Assembly (NCBI RefSeq): GCF_022605725.1
Contig: NC_065546.1
Location: 30,500,227-30,564,226 of the forward strand
DNA length: 64,000 nt
Reading direction: 5' to 3'
From: Anthonomus grandis grandis
Lineage: Eukaryota; Arthropoda; Insecta; Coleoptera; Curculionidae
The position numbers were made by a program, and so were the translations under genes. Shown here in pieces: positions 45,431 through 55,519 of the stretch; positions within the stretch are counted from its first letter, which is position 1; every line of letters begins with the position of its first letter. Under the pieces are notes generated by a model. That model saw only the letters and a program-made list of their open reading frames with translations. It was not told the origin of the DNA and did not search any database.

Positions 45431-46498
45431 ATGGTTTATTCACTTGCTGAAAGAGTTGAAATAATTTCTCATTTCTTTGCGAACAATGAAAATGCTAATA
45501 GAACTACCCAGCCCTTTAACACACTACAACACCCTAATCGACAGGTCCATTGCAAGTACATTTTGGAATTGGTTCAAAAATTTAGGGAAACTGGATCTGT
45601 GGCTAATAAAAAGCGCGAAATGGATAATCCAGTGGTGAACGAAGCTTCAGAAGTAGCTATTTTAGGCCATATTGTGCAAGATCCTACACTGAGCACAAGG
45701 AAGTTATCAACCGTGTCTGGTACTAAGAGAAGCAGCATTCAGAAAAAATTAAAAAAAACAAGCTTCATCCGTACAAAATACATCTCGTACAAGAACTAAA
45801 CGAACACGATTTTGATAGGCGAGTACCATTTTGTGAAACTATATTTGAACAAGCCGCCAATGATCCACACTTTCTATTTAATGTATGTTTTTCTGACGAA
45901 TGCTTCTTTTTCCTTAACGGTACTGTGAATCGTCACAACTGTCGCTATTGGGCTGATTCAAATTCCAGAATATTTCGTGAGGTGCATACACAACATCCTG
46001 AAAAATTAAATGTTTGGGCTGTCATTTTTGGTATCGTAGGCCCCTTTTTTTACCTGGCAAATTAACAGGAGAGATGTACCTGGAGTTATTAGAAAATACT
46101 ATTCATCCAGCATTAGTGGAGATACTAGAAAATAACAACGAATACTTGGAAAATCGTCTAGTATTTCAGCAAGATGGGGCGCCACCCCACTATGCTGCAA
46201 GGGTTCGTCAATATTTGGACCAAACATTTCCAGGATAATGGATTGGAAGAAGAGGAGCTATTGAATGGCCTCCTCGTTCCCCGGACTTAAGCTCGTTAGA
46301 TTTTTTTTTATGGGGTCATTTAAAAACTAAAATTTATGCTAGTCAGCCAACATCCCTAAACCATTTGCGACAAAGAATAATTGATGAATGTCATCAAATT
46401 ACCCCAGAAATTTTGCAAAATGTACGGGAAAAGTTTGAACAAAACCTGTATTATTGTATGGAAGTCGAAGGCCAAAATTTTGAACATTTACTTGATTG
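45431..46498 (+). pseudogene. mariner-type transposase, frameshifted
   Basis: 45431-45799: helix-turn-helix DNA-binding part ('VYSLAERVEIISHFF', 'ELVQKFRETGSVANKK', 'DPTLSTRKLSTVSGTKRSS'). After a frame change: 'HDFDRRVPFCETIFEQAAND', first catalytic Asp in 'CFSDECFFF', 'HPEKLNVWAVIFG'. 46014-46238: second Asp in 'VFQQDGAPPHYAARVRQYL'. After TAA at 46238: third Asp in 'EWPPRSPDLSSLDFFLWG'. It ends 'GQNFEHLLD' at 46498. I count 36 residues between second and third Asp, as in the 4.6-kb element. Frame breaks lie near 45770 and 46050. It is the most complete member of this family in the window with all three acids. Confidence 0.92.
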
Positions 46499-46958
46499 AT
46501 TTTATCTTTAAGCCCTTTATTTAAAATTATACTTTTTAACATTTTTTTGTAACTTTTATTAGCCCCTGTATCGACTAGGCAAATAGTAACCATTTAAAAC
46601 TTTAGGGTTATAATCGACATAAAAATACCTTCAAAATAAGGTATCACTCGACCCCCCGTTCCATTTAAAATTTTGGGGGCCCTTGTCACCCCCGCTAGGG
46701 CTTTGCCCTCAGGGGGGCGAAACTAGCAAAAAAATGGTTCCCCCTTGAATCAAAAATTGACGGGTCCAAGGATTTTTTCGCAAATGTTCTGAGGGACCCA
46801 AAATAGGCTCTGTTTCGTTTTCAAATGGCCTGTATATTGGTAGATATTCTTTTTTGTGCCAAAAAATTACAAACGAAGCTTTTAATAGCTTTCAACTAAC
46901 AATAATATATAACTATTTATCGTTAAAAGTTATAACGACTTATTTGGCTACATTTTAC

Positions 46959-47650
46959 TTAAACTTCATCATCTATTTCCACTTCATCCAAATCAATTCT
47001 GGGTGCATTCATACAAGCTAAATTGCATTTTTTACATAAAATGCCGTATTTTCGATTATACGAAGCACAAATACATTTTGCTGTGCATAGATCTTTGCAT
47101 TTGCAAAAAAAAGTAGCCATTAGGTGTACGGGCCCCGGAGGTTTTGTGTATGTTATTGAGAAAAGCTCATTGCCATTGGAAGACCACCCCCACTCAAGTG
47201 GGTCCAACTCGTTTCCTCTCCAGCTTTGTAACTGTAAATACACTATAAATACATGTTGCTTACAAGAGTCTTCCATGGGAGGAAGATTTGCCAAATCAAA
47301 ATTAGATTCTAGACCTTGTGTAGAGGTGATTTGTTTATAGCAATGAAGTCTTGACCGATTAAGATTTTCACAGTTTTGGACGGGAAAAAAATTTAATATA
47401 AGTTTTTGTCGAACTTCACTTAGGACAGCCTTATTCATATAAGGGGCATTAAAACTATATAGTATAACATCTTGTAAATGCATGAATGAATAAAAGATTT
47501 TCACGAATCTGTTCTGAGAGCAAAGTTTGAATTTTAAAAATATTTAGAAATTTATCAAGAGCTTTACTCGTGCTGGGGGTTAGACTTATTTGCTAAGGAA
47601 ATTAAAATTACAATTAGATCTGTATCATTACCAAAGACTACTACATCTTG
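46959..47650 (-). pseudogene. PIN-like/Cys-rich TE protein fragment
   Basis: The upstream piece (47650-47590) reads 'DVVVFGNDTDLIVILISLA', like the acidic core of PIN/flap-nuclease-type folds. After stops, 47504-46959 reads 'LFNAPYMNKAVLSEVRQK' in mixed frame, then 'TQGLESNFDLANLPP', 'DPLEWGWSSNGNELFSIT' and a Cys-rich tail ('CKCKDLCTAKC', 'CKKCNLAC'). Proteins of this layout occur as multi-copy genes in insect genomes and are associated with mobile DNA; I do not know the superfamily. It lies in the TIR element outside the mariner insertion and is presumably its own gene. Confidence 0.6.
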
Positions 47651-47959
47651 CGAGTGACATCTGCTTGCGAGAAGTCTGCTTGCGAGAAGACCAGCGATGA
47701 GTTTTCCTGAAACTCAACACTAGGCGTAATTTTTGATTGACGTCTACGATGTTTCTCGTCCTTGGTGGACTTTTCACTAATAGATTGGGCGGCGCCGCGC
47801 TGCGCCGGCAGGGGCGGTGCGGCAAAAAGCCGATAATTTATTTATCGTAGAGTTTAGGTTTTTCTATTACTTACTTTGTATTTTGCTGTAGTTTTTTGCC
47901 ACCTTAATTTTTGGAGAAAAATTTTGAGCCTGTAAAATAAGATGATAAAAGAAAAGTGT

Positions 47960-48279
47960 ACATTTTTTTTTTACTTTTTTTGACAAAAATATAACCTGTC
48001 AAAATAGTTTTATATTTTTATTTCATTCTTTAGTGAGAAGCAAATATAATGTTTTTTACTTGACAAAAATCGGTTAATAAATAAGAAAGTTACGATATTT
48101 AAAAAAAAATAGTACCATCCGCCATCTTTAATTCGCCATGGCGGAAAAAGCAAGCCTCCTAGAAGGTGTAACTATTTTTTACAAAGTACTTTTGATGGGT
48201 ACTATCATCTGTGAAAAATTCAGCTTGATTGCAAAAACTTCATCCTAAAGGCCACTTTTTGAGCTAACTGCCCTGGCAT
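47960..48279 (-). repeat. right TIR of the recombinase-splitting element
   Basis: Inverted match to 42488-42790. The CCGCCAT...ATGGCGG block and the run CAAAATAGTTTTATATTTTT are found in both arms. Confidence 0.85.
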
Positions 48280-48439
48280 AATATGAAACTGCCATGTTAT
48301 TAGAACTAGCTAGCTACTGGTCAATGAATTTAGACATTAGCAAGTATCAATATTAAAGAACAATTATAAAGAACAATAAAGAACAATATTACTTTCTGGA
48401 TAAACTGGAACTTATAATAATAAAGACACTTTAAACTTC

Positions 48440-48840
48440 TAATTAATAGAGTCCAAACCGTTTTGACTCTACCTTTTTATAGGGATATTAGTATTTGTCC
48501 AGCAAAATCAATATTATTATATCTGGAAAACACTAAAGTGATTTTTTTTGGTCCCTAAAGTACGGAAGTATTTATTACTTTCCAAAAACTACATACAGCT
48601 TCTACTACAGAGTTTATTGGTAGAGGGTTTAAAGTGGCTTTAAAAAGAAGTGGAATAAATATTAGTAAATTTGGTGCTCATAGCACACGGCATGCGCCTA
48701 CGTATCAGCAGACGTAAAAGACAAAAAAAGAGTCAGTTATAAGGTTATAAGGGCAGCAGCAGACTGGACGGAGAAGTCGAGAACCTTATCCAATGAGCTA
48801 GGTTTTGCTAATGCAGTATTAAATTCCTAGGAATTTCACT
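48440..48840 (+). pseudogene. tyrosine recombinase, catalytic half
   Basis: Pieces read 'LTLPFYRDISICPAKSILLY', 'EFIGRGFKVALKRSGINIS', 'KFGAHSTRHA' and 'IRAAADWTEKSRTLSNELGF'. 'HSTRHA' holds the conserved His-x-x-Arg of tyrosine recombinases, and 'aGWt.ksqtf...Y' normally carries the nucleophile Tyr, not visible here (the reading gives 'NELGF'). A stop follows 'FFGP' and a frame break follows 'RHA'. It continues the gene whose first half ends at 42480; 5.8 kb of nested elements separate the two. Confidence 0.78.
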
Positions 48841-50024
48841 AAACTTTATATTATATAAACTGTTATATTATTATTAGATAGACCTGTAGTTACTTATTAA
48901 TCATAATTATATGAACCCTTATCGAAGTAAATAAGCTCCTACCTCTAAATTATACAGAATATATACCCTTCCCAAATTAGTGGCAACAGGCAGCTTATTT
49001 GATTTCTTTAAAAATGTTTCAGCACAGACGGCAAACGGAGATACTATATCTATGCTTATTTACTTTGACGAGGCTTCATATAATTAGGATTAAACTTCAC
49101 TTAGGTAAGTTCGTTGATTCATTTAATTATTGGTTACATTGTAACGGTACAAATTTTTTTCTAAGAAATTTGTATGTAGATGCAAATAATATATTACTTA
49201 ATTATAATTTTCTTTTGGAATAGTATTAAATACTGGCTCGCAAGTAAATACAAAACGCTGTTTTGCTAAAAAAATATTTTCAACACTAGAAATTGGATTT
49301 TAATTGTATCGTCGTATATTTGTACCACCGCTCTACTAGTAGTTCCGTTTAATGGGAATGGTCCGGAACCTAAAGAATGAGCTTGATGATCTTTTTAGGG
49401 CTTTTCCTTACCGTCTGGGGATGAGTCATATTTGGACAACATATCTGATTATCTGTTGGTGTTAAGACAAATGTAAACGAATTATATGTGAGTGAGAGTT
49501 CTTCTTTTGATCGCAATGAACCATTATCGGTTCTTCAATTATTTTTTTGAATAACATAGTTTTTCAAACCTTTACGCTGAGCAGGAACAAATGCACACTG
49601 GAATAACATACAAAAAATTACGCTTAATGAAATAAATGCATTCTTAGCACCAACATTAAGAAAAATGGCCTCACTATAAACTTTAGTTAAAGGCATTTTA
49701 GTTGTTATAACCACTTGACACACAGCTCTAACCAAATTCTCGTGTAACAATAACGAAGCTGATCTAGTTAAACGTTATTTATTACTGGCTACGCGGTATG
49801 TAAATTAACCCAACCATTTTATTAGTAAATTTATAAAATTAACTAGGTTTCTAAAAATGGTCACAGTAAAGTCATGTTAAGCAATTCTACATGCAAACTT
49901 AGTTATAACGCACAAATTACGTAGTAAAACTTACTAAAATATCTAGTAACAGTAAATAAATCCTTATAATATCATATTATATTAATATTAATAATAAATT
50001 CTAGTTGCGATCCTATAGGTTTGA
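48841..50024. other. no gene recognised
   Basis: Two small frames (48999-49223 +; 49535-49750 -) have no recognised family. There are no TIR or LTR ends. Sequence downstream of the recombinase may belong to the same element. Confidence 0.4.
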
Positions 50025-50094
50025 AATCTTGAGTTTAGTTGTGGGATGGGATCGAAGGAATAAAAACAAACGTCACTTTATGTACTGGCCAACG

Positions 50095-50126
50095 TTTCGC
50101 AATAATTTTATTGCTTTATCAGGGCC
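50095..50126 (-). ncRNA. hammerhead motif, core mutated (left copy)
   Basis: On the - strand: CTGATAA, a 6-bp stem II GCAATA/TATTGC, GAAAC, GTTGG. The conserved CTGANGA box has A in place of the catalytic G (G8), which should abolish self-cleavage. The right copy has the intact box. Confidence 0.68.
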
Positions 50127-50555
50127 CTAAGGTAACAAAAAAGACACAATAAAAAAGGATTATTATATATAAACAAAATTTAACTTTTTGGGGTTATGTT
50201 GATACCACCAAAAAAAGAAAAAAATAGAAAAACAAAAAAAACAACAAAATCTTAGATTTGAATTAAAAAAAATACACAACAAAAAAAAAAAAAATGATAA
50301 AATTGCTTACATAACAGTGTGATTTTGCTTGTCATAAAAAATCATGTTTACAGGACACACAGGTAACATAGAATATATATTTTTTTTTTTTTAACAAAAA
50401 CGGTTTAAAATGATGGGTTGTATCACAGACAGTTGCTTTAAAATTGATTCTACGGTGTACAATAATAATTTAGCATCTAGCCAGAAAAACCGGGTATGCG
50501 AGAACACAATAGACGCATTCTTTTTAGTGATAAGAACCAAAACAGTCCCAAAAGT

Positions 50556-50915
50556 TTACATTTTGATTTGATCTATTAGATTAAAATAAGAAGAACTTAG
50601 ATTGTCTATATCCGTTCTTTTATTTACCGCATTATTATGTTTTTTTATGTTTATCATTTCGGCTAGAAGTCTTTTTTTAAAAAGCTGCTGTTGGCCCATA
50701 ATTGTAGTCTTGCCAAAACTAAAATTGTGTCCTGTATTCATTTTGTGCTCAGCTAAAGCAGTAGGGTTTTTTTTAAGGGCTAAATTCCTACAATCATACT
50801 CATGTTCGTATAGGCGCTGCCTCAAATATCTACCCGTCTGACCAATGTAACACGCATCACACCCAGAGCAAGGTATTTTATAAATAATGTTAGAATGTAA
50901 ATCAAAGGCGTCTTA
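50556..50915 (-). pseudogene. Penelope-like GIY-YIG endonuclease fragment
   Basis: C-terminal endonuclease of a Penelope-like ORF: 'IIYKIPCSGCDACYIGQTGR' (C-x2-C and the GIY-YIG core), 'YLRQRLYEHEYDCRN' (conserved Arg and His/Glu region), 'ALAEHKMNTGHNFSF'. It ends at TAG/TAA just after 'FNLIDQIKM' (50556). The RT part upstream is missing, because sequence homology stops at the inverted-repeat junction near 50915. It has the same domain as the end of the ORF at 58-60 kb but is a different, more canonical sequence. Confidence 0.93.
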
Positions 50916-51417
50916 TTTTAGTCTAATAGATCAAATATTTTGATATATTATCATCGTTATTTTAATCTAATAGATCAAATCAAAATGTAAACTTTTGGGA
51001 CTGTTTTGGTTCTTATCACTAAAAAGAATGCGTCTATTGTGTTCTCGCATACCCGGTTTTTCTGGCTAGATGCTAAATTATTATTGTACACCGTAGAATC
51101 AATTTTAAAGCAACTGTCTGTGATACAACCCATCATTTTAAACCGTTTTTGTTTAAAGAAAAATATTTTATATATTCTATGTTACCTATGTGTCCTGTAA
51201 ACATGATTTTTTATGACAAGCAAAATCACACTGTTATATAAGCAATTTTATCATTTTTTTTTTGTTGTGTATTTTTTTTAATTCAAATCTAAGATTTTGT
51301 TGTTTTTTTTGTTTTTCTATTTTTTTCTTTTTTTGGTGGTATCAACATAACCCCAAAAAGTTAAATTTTGTTTATATATAATAATCCTTTTTTATTGTGT
51401 CTTTTTTGTTACCTTAG

Positions 51418-51457
51418 GGCCCTGATGAAGCAATAAAATTATTGCGAAACGTTGGCC
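51418..51457 (+). ncRNA. hammerhead-ribozyme motif (Penelope-type, copy 2)
   Basis: GGCC at 51418-51421; CTGATGA 51422-51428; stem II GCAATA/TATTGC with loop AAAT (51430-51445); GAAA 51446-51449; a minimal stem III AC/GT (51449-51452); predicted cleavage after T51453; GGCC 51454-51457 closing stem I. All core bases are conserved. The two-bp stem III without a loop implies dimeric action, as known for Penelope-like hammerheads. Confidence 0.75.
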
Positions 51458-51519
51458 AGTACATAAAGTGACGTTTGTTCTTATTCCTTCGATCCCATCC
51501 CACAACTAAACTCAAGATT

Positions 51520-53760
51520 AATATTAATATCAACTACACTGATGAAACCTTGCCACGTGCTTCTCTTTTAAGTATTTTAAATTCTTACGACTTGAAAATG
51601 CACGTTCTTTCTCCCACACGAATAACTTCTTCATCTGCAACTACAATTGACTATTTCTGTACAAATTTTGATGACCTTTTATGCACAGTACTCCCATCTG
51701 GTATTTCCGACCATGAAGCTATTCTTGCTAAAATGCTATATAATACTGTATTATCTTCATCTCATTATATGGGAAGAATTTTCAGCAGGAGAAATTTCAA
51801 TGCTTTTTCTGCTGCTACAGCTTCGGTAAATTGGAATACACTTGAAACGGCTTTTGGCCCACTTTATTTTTTCAAGTTCTGTGTAATAAGATCAATCAGT
51901 GCTTTCCTAAAATGAGGCTTAAAACTAAGAAACGAAAACCATGGGTTACAAGAGGCCTTAGAATTTCAGCTAAAAACCTCCGTTTTTTCACTAAATTGTG
52001 CAAATATACCACAAATGAAAATATCCTTGTATATCATCAGAAATACCGTAGTCTGTACAGAAAGACAATTAAAGCAGTAAAATCTAGATCTAGGGATCGC
52101 TTAAATATGTCATCAAATAGGCAAAGAGAGTGCTGGTCGATTATTAATGATTTTAGACATTGCCATAGAAAAGTATCTAAACCGGAGTTAAGACCTGACA
52201 TTTTAAACGACTATTATTGTGATATACCTAATATCTTGCTCAAGGGCATTCGTAGTAACATTGATCCCTTACACTATCTTCAACAAGTGTCGGTTGAGCA
52301 TTCATTTTTCTTTCATCCTGTCGATCTTACCGAAGTAAAAAATGAAATCAAACGCCTAAAAAATCATAAATTATCTGGAGCTGATGGGATATCTTCGAGG
52401 TTGTTACTCATTTTGCTGATTCAGCCTTAAATGCTTTAGTTTCTGCCATAAACAATTCTTTACATATTGGCATTTTTCCTTCATGTTTAAAAGAGGCAGT
52501 GGTTATCCCTCTTCATAAGGGTGGAGATTTGGATCAGCCTTGTAATTTCCGTCCCATTTCTATTTTGTCTACCCTCTCTAAGATAGTTGAAAAACTTGCA
52601 AAAAATTGAATTTTGTCCTTTTTACATCATAATGGCATTTTGTCTTTGCAAATCAGTTTGGAATTCAAGCTGGTAAAGCTAAAAATCATGATACTGTTTT
52701 TAGCTTTTTGGAGAGCGTCTATGTGTCCTTGAATTTTGGAGAGTCATCGGCGGCAGTGTTTTGTGATCTATCCAAAGCATTTGACTGTGTGGATCATGGA
52801 ATACTGTTATCTAAGCTCGATAAATGAGGTTTTAGGGGCGTAGCGTTGCGATGGCTTGAGTCCTATCTATCAAATCGTACTCAGAAGGTTACAGTGTCTG
52901 GGCGTTTGTCTGCTTCTAGATCCCTAAAATGCGGCGTTTAACGAAAATTCCCTCTTGCAGAATAAAGAGTGCTGCAAGTTCCTAGGAATTACCATTGATA
53001 GTCGCCTTCCGTTTGAAGATCATATTTTACATTTAGCTGGGAAATTATCTTCTGGATGTTTTGCAGTAAGAGTGGCAAAACAAGAGCTGGGAGGGGTGGT
53101 TGCACGTTCAGTGTACTTTTCACTTATTGAATCTCATATTCGGTATGGCTTGCCTATTTGGGGTTTAACCAATAAGGGGCTACTTAACATTGTCTTTGTT
53201 ATTAAAAAAAAGCAGTTAGATACCTGTGTTCTGCTAAGTTAAGAGATTCTTGCAAACCTTTCTTTATTTCTTAAAAAAATTCTAACTCTTTTTTCACTCT
53301 TTATCTTAGAAACAGCTGCTCTTATTCACAAAATTCCCAAACTACCCTCTGACACTGGCCATTTGACTCGTCGTATTAATGATGTACCCCTACCTATTCC
53401 TTTGTCTTCCCTTACCAAAAACTCATTAATTTACATAAGTAAAAAAATTTACAATCATGTTCCTCTATGTGTTAGACATATATCGGATGTTAAGAAATTT
53501 AAAAGAGAATTAAATACGCTTTTATTGGCTAAGGCATATTATAACGTGGATGACTTTTTTAATGATAGGTTTTAACCTTGGACATGTTGGAAAGTTTTTT
53601 TTTTCGTTTTTTCTTCTCTAGTTTTGTCAAGTTAACCTTTATTTAGTAATTGATTGTTTTATTTAGTTATCTTTAATTCTAGTATGTTCAAAAAGTCTTG
53701 TGTTTAATTTTGTTCATTGTTTTGTCAATTTTTGAAATTGTATTTTTGTTTTGTTTTTTT
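51520..53760 (+). pseudogene. LINE (same family as 43.5 kb) lacking the RT active site
   Basis: 51520-51915 is the end of the endonuclease ('TSSSATTIDYFCTNFDD', 'GISDHEAILAKM'). 51912-52430 is the linker ('KKRKPWVTRGLRISAKNL', 'NHKLSGADGISSRLL'). 52430-52940 is the start of RT ('LKEAVVIPLHKGGD', 'NFRPISILSTLSKIVEKLAK', 'CDLSKAFDCVDHGI'), in several frames with stops. At about 52938 'LKCGV' jumps to 'NKECCKFLGITIDSRLPFED': about 90 residues including motif B and FADD are absent. 52955-53242 and 53363-53575 are the tail ('RINDVPLPIPLSSLTKNS', 'KAYYNVDDFFNDRF'). The 5' end abuts the Penelope repeat. Confidence 0.88.
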
Positions 53761-53813
53761 TTAGCTTGTAGGATGCTTGTACACAAGATTATTCCTACGT
53801 AATATAGCACATT

Positions 53814-53836
53814 TTCTTTCTTTCTTCTTTCTTTCT
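53814..53836. repeat. TTTC microsatellite
   Basis: A short TTTC-rich run (TTTCTTTCTTTCTTCTTTC) just downstream of the LINE 3' UTR. Confidence 0.7.
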
Positions 53837-53839
53837 ATA

Positions 53840-54897
53840 GTGAGTCCATGCAATTATGCAAATCTTATATTTCCCGCGCAGTCATTGTTGTCAATTGCCA
53901 TGATTGATCGGGAATCAAAACGTGGTCGTGTCGGCGTTTTTGTTCTTTCTTTTCCTATTGTTTCTCTTGTCGAGAAGTGTGCTGGTGTCGCAATTGTTGT
54001 GCGTTTTAAGTAAATTTTAAAATAACATCCTAAGTTTTTACAGCTCTAATTACCTACATAAACAAAGATATTCCAGGTGTTTCTAGTTTTTAATTAAGCC
54101 AAAGAAACCTGTAATCTGTGGCAAAGCCCACTCTCTTTATTTTTACTAAAAACATAATATTACAAGAGATTGATTATTTTTTTATAGACACCATAAAAAA
54201 TAGCTTTATAAAATTACTTTAACATTTTTTCATTCCATTATAACTTTAAATGTGCTAATTATTTTTCAATAATTCTAGATTCAGCACTCCAACAAATCAC
54301 TTTGTTACTATATCTTTTTCGAACTGTAAATGTGAAAAGTTGGAGAAAAGGTTTGCACTGGAGGCCATCCAGATCAGAGGTCTTAGAAAGTTTCTTCTTA
54401 TTCATACATGTAAGTCCCACATGTTAGTTAAACTTGACCATTACTTACCTCAGTGAAATATTCATGCCATTTGCAAAAATTTTCTAAAATACAATTAAGA
54501 AAAAAAAAATTTTCAAAAATTTCAATATTTCTTATTTATTTTTGGGTCAAATTAAATATTAAGTAATTCACAATGCAGCTGTTGACTAGTGAAATTAGTA
54601 GGATTTTAGATGGGTTTATTCCAACTTAATACTAGTAATAAGTATAATATATATACTAGTATTTTCTTACTATATCAGGTAAATGTAAAGAAACATTTGG
54701 ACTATTATTTGTTTCATGTTTTTAAAGCGTATACATAAATTAGTAAAAAACAATTAATTAATTTATTACTGAGTAATAAGAAATAAAAAGTTATTATTTT
54801 AAATGCGTATTTGAATACTTTTGTTCCCACTATGATGCTTTATAAACAAGTTGATTTTTAAATTAAATTAAAACCCTGTATCTCCAAAAAGGAAGTG
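53840..54897. other. no gene recognised
   Basis: Mostly AT-rich. 54300-54420 is slightly GC-richer with no recognised content. CCCTGTATCTCC just before the mariner element echoes mariner-type ends but has no partner. Confidence 0.45.
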
Positions 54898-54899
54898 TA

Positions 54900-55414
54900 C
54901 ACTGTGTCCCAATTTGGTTGTATTTGCAGGTTATCTCTGTTATTTTTAAAGATAGAGATGTGCGGTTTTCGCGAACCTGTGTCACTTTTTTGTAAAACTT
55001 TTATTGCCGCAAACAGAATTGAGATACCTTTTTTTGTTTCTGAGATACAGGGTGAAATTGAAAATTTTCACTTTTTGACGACTTGCTCTATCTCACGAAC
55101 CATATAAGTTATAAAAAAAGTAAAAACTGCTATGGATAGATAATTTTAAATAAAATTCAGAGGCGTAGTCAAAAATTTTATTAAAGGCATTATTTAAGAG
55201 ATATGACCCAAACTTGCATTTTTTTAAATGGAACACCCTGTATTTTTTCATACTAATAAATTGCGCTATTTTTTCCGATTAAAATGATATATAACACTTA
55301 GTATCTTAAGTCATGAAAGATGGCCAAAACATGCAAAAAAAAACAAATCATAGCGAAAAAAACATTAGTTGGCCATGAAACAGAAAAAATTGAAGTTGGC
55401 TGTTTAAAGATGTC
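54900..55414 (+). repeat. left TIR
   Basis: 515 bp, inverted match to 56859-57361; the match ends at AAAGATGTCA. Confidence 0.94.
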
Positions 55415-55519
55415 AGTATGAAGCTGTCAATAATTGTTTAGAATTTATTTATTTCGAACGAAAGTTTTTAAGTAAATATTTTAGTATTTTTCTTAAGGGA
55501 TAGAGCGTAATTTTTAAGA

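Larger units (their letters stand above)
43149..46834 (+). mobile_element. mariner-type element inside the TIR element
   Basis: Left end TACAGGGTGGCCATTTGAAA; right end, inverted, TACAGGCCATTTGAAA; both next to TA. Arms are long (about 330 bp on the right, 46505-46834; the left arm is 43149-43187 plus 44895-45155 because a LINE was inserted into it). Shared inner arm sequence includes AGGGCAAAGCCCTAGCGGGG. Confidence 0.9.
42488..48279. mobile_element. TIR element inside the recombinase gene (contains mariner and LINE)
   Basis: Inverted repeats of about 300 bp face each other. The left one begins CGCCAGGGCAGTTAGC at 42489; the right one ends GCTAACTGCCCTGGCAT at 48279. Both carry TTTTTGCAATCAAGCTGAA and GGCTTGCTTTTTCCGCCAT. 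Without the later mariner insertion (43149-46834) the element is about 2.1 kb. It keeps one identifiable gene piece (46959-47650). Superfamily not identified; the target-site duplication could not be read clearly. Confidence 0.85.
50025..51519 (-). mobile_element. Penelope-like element fragment in inverted-repeat arrangement
   Basis: 50025-50589 and 50957-51519 are inverted copies of one 565-bp 3' region, almost identical along their length. Each starts at AATCTTGAGTTTAGTTG and includes a hammerhead motif. Between them is the end of a Penelope-like ORF (50556-50915 -). A third short copy of TTATTTTAGTCTAATAGATC lies at 50917-50936, at the junction. Inverted head-to-head copies are a known outcome of Penelope-like integration. 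Confidence 0.88.

Noticed and set aside
54870..54897. Additional mariner terminus (CCCTGTATCTCC)
   Set aside because: No inverted partner or TA-bounded unit could be found; probably chance or a fragment.
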